39,737 nt of DNA from Deltaproteobacteria bacterium. GTDB taxonomy: Bacteria > Desulfobacterota > DSM-4660 > Desulfatiglandales > HGW-15. Below are positions 34,254 to 39,737 of the stretch, in pieces; the first letter of the stretch is position 1; every line of letters begins with the position of its first letter. Below the pieces are notes generated by a model. That model did not search any database and was not told the DNA's origin. It was given only the letters and a program-made list of their open reading frames with translations. A program made the translations under genes and the position numbers. The stretch lies in contig JAFGDM010000245.1 in NCBI GenBank assembly GCA_016932115.1, positions 1 through 39,737 of the forward strand. The letters are read 5' to 3'.

Positions 34254-36467
34254 ATGAAACCCAAGATAGTCGTCGCCCTTGCGGGCAACCCGAATTCCGG
34301 GAAGACGACCCTATTCAATGAGTTAACAGGCGCTCGCCAGCATGTCGGGAATTACCCCGGTGTGACGGTAGAGCGCAAGGAAGGCTTCCGCTGTCACGGC
34401 GATATGGAACTACAGATCGTCGACCTTCCCGGGACCTACAGTCTAACCGCCTACTCGGCGGAGGAATTGGTGGCTAGAAATTTCATCATCGAGGAAAAGC
34501 CGGATGTGGTTGTCGATATCCTCGACACCTCGAACCTCGAGAGGAACCTGTACCTCGCGGTTCAGCTCATGGAACTCGGCGTGCCTCTTGTGCTGGCTTT
34601 CAACATGAGCGATATGGCCAAAACGCGCGGGTACGAGTTTGACCTTGAGAAGCTCTCACGGTTTTTCGGGGCCCCTATCGTGGAGACCGTCGGGCATAAA
34701 GGTGAAGGGATGAAGGAGCTTCTTGACGCCATCATGTTAACGGCCACAGAGGGCGTGTCGAAGATAAACCAAAACGGGGAAAGGGCATCGAGCGGCACTC
34801 TCTGCTCCAAAGCGAGCATTCGAGGACCTCGCTACCAGACCCCAGTGATGAACTACGGCCGGGAGATCGAGGAAGAGGTCGCCAAGATAGAGTCTCTAGT
34901 CAAAACAAACGGTTCGGTCACCGGGAAATCCGATGCGCGGTGGCTGGCCGTGAAACTTCTTGAGAATGACAAGGAGGTAAGGGCCAAGGTCGTATCTCCC
35001 GAAGTCAACAATCAGATCGAGAAAAGCGCTTGGCACATTGAAAAGGTGCTCGGGGAATCCCCGGAGACCGCCATCGCCGGTGCCAGGTATGGATTCATCT
35101 CCGGCGCCTGCCAGGAGGCGGTACGTTCCACCATAGAGATCCGGCACATGCTCTCGGACAGGATAGACTCCGTAGTCACGAACCGCGTTCTGGGCATCCC
35201 AATATTCCTGGGGCTCATGTACGTCGTCTTTAATTTGACCTTCACCCTGGGCGATCCGCCCATGGGGTGGATAGAGGAATTCTTCGGCTGGTTGGGCGGG
35301 GTGGTCGAACGCTGGTGGCCGGAAGGCTCGGAAAACTTACTGAAATCTCTGTTGGTGGACGGCATCATCGGCGGTGTCGGCGGTGTCATCGTGTTCCTCC
35401 CGAACATTCTGCTCCTGTTCTTGGCCATCGCGATCCTCGAGGATTCCGGCTACATGGCGCGAGCAGCATTCATCATGGATCGCCTGATGCACAAGATCGG
35501 GTTGCACGGCAAGAGTTTCATCCCAATGCTTATCGGATTCGGCTGCTCGGTTCCCGCGATCATGGCCACCCGCACTCTGGAAAACCGGCGGGACAGACTG
35601 ACGACGATGCTTGTGATCCCACTCATGAGCTGCGGCGCCCGGCTCCCGATTTACGCGCTCATTATCCCTGCTTTTTTCCCGCAGGCGTGGCATGCACCCA
35701 TGCTCTGGATTATCTATGTCATCGGCATTCTCCTTGCCGTCGTCAGCGCGAAACTTCTTCGCAGCACGATCCTGAAGGGTGAATCCGTACCCTTTGTGAT
35801 GGAACTGCCTCCCTATCGGATGCCGACGCTAAAGGGCGTGCTCATCCACATGTGGGAACGAGGCTGGCTATTTGTCAAAAAAGCAGGAACTATCATCCTC
35901 GGTATATCGATTCTCCTTTGGGTTGCAACGACATTCCCAAGCCTGCCGGATAACGCCAAAGAACATCTTGAAAATGAACGTAACACGGTGCATACCAGCA
36001 CCCTTGCGGAAAAAGAAAAGGCCGAACGGCTTACCGCAATTGACAATGACGAGGCGGAAGCGGCTTTGGGGCACAGTGTGGCAGGCCGCATAGGACACGC
36101 CCTCGAACCCGTATCTACGCCGCTGGGGTTCGATTGGAAACTCGTCACCCCGGTCATAGGTGCCATCGCTGCCAAGGAGGTGTTTGTAGCCCAATTGGGG
36201 ATCGTTTACTCCGTCGGCGAGGCGGACGAGGAATCCCAGTCGCTCAGGAGCAAACTTCAAGCAAAATACACTCCTCTGACGGGCTTTTGCATCATGCTTT
36301 TTATGCTGGTGGTAGCTCCATGCCTTGCAACGTTTGCGATAATGAAGAGCGAAAGCGGTTCATGGAAATGGGCATTCTTCCAGTTTGGCGGCCTTACCGT
36401 ATTGGCCTGGATTCTTACCGCGATAGTCTATCAGGTTGGAAGTCTCCTTGGCATTGGGATTGAATAG
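34254..36467 (+). CDS. feoB: Ferrous iron transporter FeoB
   Basis: A 737-residue inner-membrane Fe2+ transporter. The N-terminal G domain shows G1 'GNPNSGKTT', G2 'YPGVTVE', G3 'DLPGTYSL' and G4 'NMSD', followed by the helical insertion domain (about 165-275). The membrane part contains the Gate motifs 'GFGCSVPAIMATRTL' and 'PLMSCGARLPIY' with the conserved Cys, and 'GAIAAKEVFVAQLG'. An AGGAGG lies 13 bp before the ATG, rather far. The charged loop near 570-620 is typical. Uptake of Fe2+ fits an anoxic lifestyle. Confidence 0.97.
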   Translation: MKPKIVVALAGNPNSGKTTLFNELTGARQHVGNYPGVTVERKEGFRCHGDMELQIVDLPGTYSLTAYSAEELVARNFIIEEKPDVVVDILDTSNLERNLYLAVQLMELGVPLVLAFNMSDMAKTRGYEFDLEKLSRFFGAPIVETVGHKGEGMKELLDAIMLTATEGVSKINQNGERASSGTLCSKASIRGPRYQTPVMNYGREIEEEVAKIESLVKTNGSVTGKSDARWLAVKLLENDKEVRAKVVSPEVNNQIEKSAWHIEKVLGESPETAIAGARYGFISGACQEAVRSTIEIRHMLSDRIDSVVTNRVLGIPIFLGLMYVVFNLTFTLGDPPMGWIEEFFGWLGGVVERWWPEGSENLLKSLLVDGIIGGVGGVIVFLPNILLLFLAIAILEDSGYMARAAFIMDRLMHKIGLHGKSFIPMLIGFGCSVPAIMATRTLENRRDRLTTMLVIPLMSCGARLPIYALIIPAFFPQAWHAPMLWIIYVIGILLAVVSAKLLRSTILKGESVPFVMELPPYRMPTLKGVLIHMWERGWLFVKKAGTIILGISILLWVATTFPSLPDNAKEHLENERNTVHTSTLAEKEKAERLTAIDNDEAEAALGHSVAGRIGHALEPVSTPLGFDWKLVTPVIGAIAAKEVFVAQLGIVYSVGEADEESQSLRSKLQAKYTPLTGFCIMLFMLVVAPCLATFAIMKSESGSWKWAFFQFGGLTVLAWILTAIVYQVGSLLGIGIE

Positions 36468-36479
36468 GAGGATGCTTGA

Positions 36480-36656
36480 ATGTCTGAGACCATCATTGTT
36501 GTTGGAATCGTGGCTGTACCGGCTGTCCTGGCGGGCAGGTCGTTCTATCGAGCCCTGGCGGGGAAAAATGACGGGTGCGGGTGTGCCGGCACCCGTCACC
36601 GTTGCGGCCGCAGGGTTTTCGCGCAAACGGATCAAGGGCAGGATGCCGACAAATGA
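36480..36656 (+). CDS. FeoB-associated Cys-rich membrane protein
   Basis: A 58-residue protein. One membrane helix (about residues 4-20) is followed by 'CGCAGTRHRC' (C33, C35, C42) and a basic tail. This is the FeoB_associated Cys-rich family found directly behind feoB. GGAGG lies eight bases before the ATG at 36480, and feoB stops 12 bp upstream. Its stop overlaps the next gene as ATGA. It is shorter than usual ORF cut-offs. It may bind or hand over iron at the transporter; no mechanism is established to my knowledge. Confidence 0.85.
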   Translation: MSETIIVVGIVAVPAVLAGRSFYRALAGKNDGCGCAGTRHRCGRRVFAQTDQGQDADK

Positions 36657-36922
36657 CGGCTTACGAATTGTTGACCAGAAATCTCGAAGACATCCGGGCG
36701 ATGCTTGAGGATCACGGCTGCCTTCTGAATTGCCTGAAGGAAGAAGGGGACACCCCGGTTTTGCTCTCCCACAGCGTTTCAGGGTGCCCCTACAAGCAGA
36801 GACTGAGGGAAACGCTGCTCGAGACTATCCAGGCGCTGGAGGAATCAAGAAAAGCATTCAAGTCAAAACAGCTTGAGGCGTTGCGCAAAAAGCTGATCGG
36901 GGTCTTGGCGGAAATCGCTTAG
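36653..36922 (+). CDS. 89-residue unknown protein in the feo operon
   Basis: The ATG at 36653 overlaps the stop of the FeoB-associated gene (ATGA). The product is soluble and helical, starts 'MTAYELLTRNLEDIRAMLED', has 'CLLNCLKEEG' (two Cys four apart) and a third Cys in 'SVSGCPYKQRL', and ends in a Lys/Leu-rich helix. It is not FeoC by sequence and I recognise no family. Position and coupling imply a role in ferrous iron uptake. The stop TAG abuts a MITE-like element, but the pre-insertion sequence would give the same stop. Confidence 0.75.
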   Translation: MTAYELLTRNLEDIRAMLEDHGCLLNCLKEEGDTPVLLSHSVSGCPYKQRLRETLLETIQALEESRKAFKSKQLEALRKKLIGVLAEIA

Positions 36923-37100
36923 GGCTCGCGCAAAAATAAGTTCGCAGAATTGGCGCTCGGATTTGGGTCGGATTTGGCCTTGCCGATTGAGCAAAACCAC
37001 AAGAATAGTCGGACTATTTCGCGGATTTTGCGATTGAGGCGCGGCCGAAGATGACCTGAAGACGGGATGCGAAAATGTGAAGTTATTTTTGCGTGCGCCC
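36922..37100. mobile_element. 179-bp MITE-like element with TTA target duplication
   Basis: The left end (36922-36946, GGGCTCGCGCAAAAATAAG...) and right end (37076-37100, ...AGTTATTTTTGCGTGCGCCC) are inverted copies matching at 21 of 25 positions. The element is flanked on both sides by TTA (36919-36921 and 37101-37103), which fits a 3-bp target-site duplication. An internal palindrome AATAGTC-G-GACTATT lies at 37004-37018. No ORF inside. It is inserted exactly at the end of the 89-residue gene. Confidence 0.7.
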
Positions 37101-37133
37101 TTAGGCCCGAACGTGAAAGCATAGGTCCTACGG

Positions 37134-37152
37134 TCCGACGCAAGGCGTCGGA
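37134..37152 (+). ncRNA. Perfect GC-rich hairpin in the porin leader
   Basis: TCCGACGC-AAG-GCGTCGGA: an 8-bp perfect stem with a 3-nt loop, followed seven bases later by a second, terminator-like structure. Together they could form a folded leader RNA. No known riboswitch class is recognised. Confidence 0.45.
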
Positions 37153-37158
37153 AAGTGA

Positions 37159-37208
37159 GGGCGTGAGGAGATCGGCCGGAGATGCCGAACTCGTTGCGCC
37201 CTTTTTTT
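37159..37208 (+). terminator. Intrinsic-terminator-like hairpin directly upstream of porin gene
   Basis: GGGCG (37159-37163) pairs with CGCCC (37197-37201), followed by seven Ts (37202-37208). Inside, GAG/CTC and TCGGC/GCCGA extend the stem with bulges. Only 30 bp separate the T-run from the porin ATG, too little for a promoter after it. It therefore either ends the feo transcript or acts as an attenuator in the porin leader. Confidence 0.5.
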
Positions 37209-37238
37209 GTTCACAACTACTGAAAGGAGAAACGAAGA

Positions 37239-38468
37239 ATGAGCAAATTCGGAATGTCGGTGATTGCAGGACTTACGATCCTGCTAGCGGCAGGTTCGGC
37301 GTTTAGCGATGAAACCGAAGTGTCGCGGGAAGAACCGAATGCGATGAAAAGAAAACTCGAACGCCTGGAAAACGCCGTTGAGCAACAGGCTGCGCCCCCT
37401 TCAAAAACAGAAGATGAAAAACCATGGTACGAGAAGATCGATATCGCTGTTGGAGCAACCGGGGTGCTCCAAGGTTCCGCCGGCGCAAAAGAGCGCCTGA
37501 GCCCCGAGGGGGATGTAACCGATGGTTCCATGTCATTCGATTTGGAATTGACCCTACCGGTTGCAAAGTACGGCAAGTTCTACTCGCTGTTTGAGGCCGG
37601 GGCAGGAGATGGGATCGATGGCAACCTCCCCACCCTGTCAGGCTTCAACGAGGATGCGGACGACGATCAAAGCATTAGGCTCACGGACATATGGTATGAA
37701 CACACCTGGCTCAGTAACCGTTTGCGGCTTCGTGGAGGCAAGGTCGATCTCACGACCGATTTCGATGCCAGCACAGTTGCCAACAGCGAGACTGACCAGT
37801 TCCTGTCCAGCGGATTCGTGAACAATCTGGCCGTGGAATTCCCGGACGACAACGGTCTCGGGGCGATGCTTTGGGTTTTACCCAATGATCTCTGGGGCAT
37901 CGGAATTGGGGTCGCAGACGCTGATGGGGATTGGGACGACGTGTTTGGGGATGTTTTCTCGATCGTGGAGTTGGATTTCAAGCCGAAGATTGCGGAGCGT
38001 CTGGGCAATTACAGAATCTATGGCTGGTTCAACGGTAAGGATCATGAGGACCTGAGAGACCCGGACAAGACCAAAGAAGACAATTATGGGTTCGGCTTGT
38101 CGTTCGATCAGGAGATCAGCGAGGTGATGACGCTATTCGTCAGGTATGGATGGCAGATGGATCGAGTTTCGCAGGTTGAGCATGCCTGGAGCGCAGGGTT
38201 TCAGTTTTCTGGCAAGTTCTACGGCCGGGAGGATGATACCTTTAGTTTGGCCTACGGGATGAGCATCATCGGCGACGACCGGAAAAATGCCGACCGGGGC
38301 AACGGCATCACCACAAGTGACGAGCACCATGTGGAACTCTATTACAATCTAAAGGTGAACGACCACCTGAATCTCTTACCTGACATCCAGTGGGTGAAGA
38401 ATCCCAATGGCGACAGGGATAATGGCGACGTTTGGGCGTTCGGCATGCGGGCGCAACTTTCTTTCTGA
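37239..38468 (+). CDS. Outer-membrane porin, OprB-like
   Basis: A 409-residue outer-membrane protein. A signal peptide (about 1-23, cleavage near 'SAFS') is followed by a short coiled coil ('MKRKLERLENAVEQQ') and then a beta-barrel-like domain ending in a C-terminal Phe (RAQLSF). Segments such as 'FSGKFYGREDDTFSLAYG', 'DEHHVELYYNLKVNDHL' and 'LLPDIQWVKNPNGD' resemble carbohydrate-selective OprB-type porins; siderophore porins of the LbtU type are an alternative. AAAGGAG precedes the ATG. Its place behind the feo genes suggests, but does not prove, a link to metal supply across the outer membrane. Confidence 0.82.
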   Translation: MSKFGMSVIAGLTILLAAGSAFSDETEVSREEPNAMKRKLERLENAVEQQAAPPSKTEDEKPWYEKIDIAVGATGVLQGSAGAKERLSPEGDVTDGSMSFDLELTLPVAKYGKFYSLFEAGAGDGIDGNLPTLSGFNEDADDDQSIRLTDIWYEHTWLSNRLRLRGGKVDLTTDFDASTVANSETDQFLSSGFVNNLAVEFPDDNGLGAMLWVLPNDLWGIGIGVADADGDWDDVFGDVFSIVELDFKPKIAERLGNYRIYGWFNGKDHEDLRDPDKTKEDNYGFGLSFDQEISEVMTLFVRYGWQMDRVSQVEHAWSAGFQFSGKFYGREDDTFSLAYGMSIIGDDRKNADRGNGITTSDEHHVELYYNLKVNDHLNLLPDIQWVKNPNGDRDNGDVWAFGMRAQLSF

Positions 38469-38862
38469 GAGAACGTAATGGTTCTATTTGACCGCTTCCG
38501 AAGTATTCGGGCGGGAGCTTGGCGCAGGTTTCGGCCGGTGGTTAACGGATCTCCCCGATGTGGTCTGGTTCGTCCGCGTTCAGCACATCCGGTTAGGAAA
38601 TCCCTTTTCTTTCACTTCAGATTTGCGGACATCCATCCAGCGAAAACCAGGGCTGTTGACGTCGATACGTTGAATGTGCTTGTGCCGTCTCCGCCTGTGC
38701 CACAGGTGTCAAGAACAAGCTGGACGTGAAGAAGAGACGAGACAAACCTCGTAATTTCATAGAGGGTTGTGATCTTCTGTTAGCCTCCCTCAGTCGTCTA
38801 GAGAGCGGATTAATTACTTGGATGAGATTCTCCTCCCGCTTCACAGAAGTATTCAAAGCCAA
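38469..38862. other. Intergenic region between convergent porin and small-protein genes
   Basis: About 390 bp with no supported gene. A weak hairpin AGAAC-GTAATG-GTTCT (38470-38485) directly follows the porin stop without a full T-run. Short frames on both strands (for example 38488-38673 plus, 38760-38617 minus, the latter with a signal-peptide-like start) lack ribosome binding sites and are not called. Confidence 0.4.
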
Positions 38863-39039
38863 TTAGGTCGGCAATCCTGTGGACTTGGTCGGATCCAGAT
38901 CTCTCGACCCCTTTGCCCTGATCTTCACTTTTATGACCTCTCTTAAAAAAAGCAATGCTTCCCGGGCATCGTTGTCCATTAATATGGCTTCTATCCTCAT
39001 TTGGTCTTCGTCTGAAAATTCAAGGACAAATTTGGCCAT
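38863..39039 (-). CDS. 58-residue small soluble protein
   Basis: The ATG at 39039 follows GGAGAGGG and opens 58 codons: 'MAKFVLEFSDEDQMRIEAIL', then 'ALLFLREVIKVKIRAK' and a polar tail. It is helical, with no Cys and no membrane segment. The same frame is open upstream to 39303, but that part overlaps the radical-SAM fragment and has no ribosome binding site. Probably a small conserved hypothetical protein; function unknown. Confidence 0.65.
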   Translation of the reverse strand: MAKFVLEFSDEDQMRIEAILMDNDAREALLFLREVIKVKIRAKGSRDLDPTKSTGLPT

Positions 39040-39091
39040 CTTACCCTCTCCATTTCTAAAGTTATCCTTTGGTCTCTTCCGATGATAGGAT

Positions 39092-39292
39092 TCATGATCG
39101 CATGGGCCTTTCCATGCCCACCCCATCCATTTTTGTCCCACATCCCGGACATTTCCCGTTCTGTAAAGGAGTTGCGATGACGTCGAACCCGTGTCGCTCA
39201 ATGAGCGGCGCCCCACAGGCATAGCAGTAGGTATGCTCATCCCGTTTGCCGGCCACGTTGCCCTCGTATACATAGCGCAAACCCTCTTCCAT
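39092..39292 (-). pseudogene. C-terminal fragment of AmrS-like radical SAM protein
   Basis: The frame reads 66 residues: 'MEEGLRYVYEGNVAGKRDEH' followed by a zinc ribbon-like C-x2-C ... C-x2-C (CYACG, CPGCG). This is how AmmeMemoRadiSam-system radical SAM proteins end; the catalytic CxxxCxxC part, normally some 260 residues upstream, is missing because the ZIP gene stops 26 bp before this ATG. No ribosome binding site is seen. It is either a decayed remnant or a stand-alone zinc-ribbon protein. Confidence 0.6.
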
Positions 39293-39317
39293 GCCAATTT
39301 CATCGCCGAGAACGTCC

Positions 39318-39737
39318 CTATGCCTTCGAAAGAAGGATAATGAAAGCCACCAAAATTCCGGCACTGAGGGCAAGCAGACTGTATTTCTTCTGCTCCCTTT
39401 CAGCCTGAGGCAGGAGGTGAGTGGCCCCCACATAGACCAGTGCCCCTGCAGAAAAAGACAGTAGTGCACCAAGGAATGGTTCATTGATTTGACTGATGTA
39501 GGGGTATGAAACCAGCATGCCCACGGGCGTAGTCAGGGCCGCAGCCAGTAAGGCGAGGAAGAACGACATCCTCTTGGTGAATCCGGCTCGAAGGAGTAAG
39601 AGGTACGTAATGATGCCCTCGGGGAATTCATGAAGAACCATACCGGTTGCCGCCAGTAGCCCGGTCAATACACTGACGGTGAATGTTATAGAATAGATAA
39701 ATCCGTCAATGAATGAGTGAAAACCGATACCGATCAT
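39318..39737 (-). CDS. ZIP family metal transporter, 5' end outside window
   Basis: The C-terminal 139 residues or more of a ZIP transporter, still open at the window edge, so the true start lies beyond 39737. It has several hydrophobic helices and the metal motif 'HEFPEG'; 'FHSFIDG' near the edge is the preceding metal-site helix, HSFIDG in place of the more usual HNFxDG. A second ZIP protein besides the one at 31.4 kb, clearly different in sequence. It reads toward the radical-SAM fragment and the 58-residue gene. Confidence 0.85.
   Translation of the reverse strand: MIGIGFHSFIDGFIYSITFTVSVLTGLLAATGMVLHEFPEGIITYLLLLRAGFTKRMSFFLALLAAALTTPVGMLVSYPYISQINEPFLGALLSFSAGALVYVGATHLLPQAEREQKKYSLLALSAGILVAFIILLSKA

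Noticed and set aside
38592-38601. GTTAGGAAAT, similar to the end of the 136-bp element
   Set aside because: Ten bases only, with no second inverted end at a sensible distance.
38617-38760. 47-residue minus-strand frame with a signal-peptide-like N-terminus (ends AQA)
   Set aside because: No ribosome binding site and no mature domain after the putative cleavage site; probably chance.
1-39737. CRISPR arrays, tRNA/rRNA genes, complete insertion sequences, phage genes
   Set aside because: No regularly spaced repeats, cloverleaf sequences, transposase or phage-like frames were found in the window.

Overview
This is about 39.7 kb of a bacterial chromosome with roughly balanced GC and mostly tightly packed operons. 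The gene content points to a Gram-negative anaerobe of the former Deltaproteobacteria (Desulfobacterota), though no rRNA or marker phylogeny is available. The clues are the queA-tgt-yajC-secD-secF order, a heterodisulfide-reductase-like HdrC/HdrB fusion, an FeoB-associated Cys-rich protein with a DtxR-FeoA fusion regulator, a short Cys-tailed N-acetylglutamate-synthase-like GNAT protein, an outer-membrane porin, and the tail of an AmmeMemoRadiSam-type radical SAM protein.

Layout. 0.2-5.1 kb: a patatin-like phospholipase (minus); a small chaperone operon hsp20-hsp20-(40-aa ORF)-dnaJ-like (plus); and a minus-strand NUDIX - Cys-rich 39-aa microprotein - saccharopine-dehydrogenase-like cluster. 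5.2-12.4 kb (minus): queA-tgt-yajC-secD-secF-TPR protein, i.e. queuosine tRNA modification plus the accessory Sec translocon. 12.8-17.9 kb (plus): alr-argS-SPOR protein-GNAT-tatB-tatC. 17.9-23.5 kb (minus): purC, then grpE-dnaK-lipoprotein with LpoA/ligand-binding fold. 23.8-29.9 kb: a small unknown gene, the HdrC/HdrB-like Fe-S protein, a DUF1846 protein and clpB. 30-32.1 kb (minus): a ZIP transporter followed by a CDF transporter fused to a NifX-like domain.

32.1-33.1 kb is a degraded accessory stretch: an orphan ORF, two gene fragments running from opposite sides into a 136-bp MITE-like element, and odd hairpins. 33.1-38.5 kb is an iron-uptake region: DtxR-FeoA regulator, FeoA, FeoB, FeoB-associated Cys-rich membrane protein, an 89-aa unknown, a second MITE-like element (179 bp, TTA target duplication), a structured leader ending in an intrinsic-terminator-like hairpin, and an OprB-like porin. 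38.5-39.7 kb (minus) holds a truncated-by-window ZIP transporter, a C-terminal fragment of an AmrS-like radical SAM protein and a 58-aa small protein.

How the genes fit together: three protein-quality modules (sHSP/J-protein, GrpE/DnaK, ClpB), two export modules (SecDF-YajC, TatBC) and several metal-handling modules (Feo, ZIP, CDF-NifX) share the window. The most useful new items are four genes too short for ordinary ORF calling (39, 40, 58 and 58 aa), three short inverted-repeat elements, a SecF with two apparent extra membrane helices, the CDF-NifX fusion, and the terminator-containing leader of the porin. All functions are inferred from motif recognition by eye; no database search was run.
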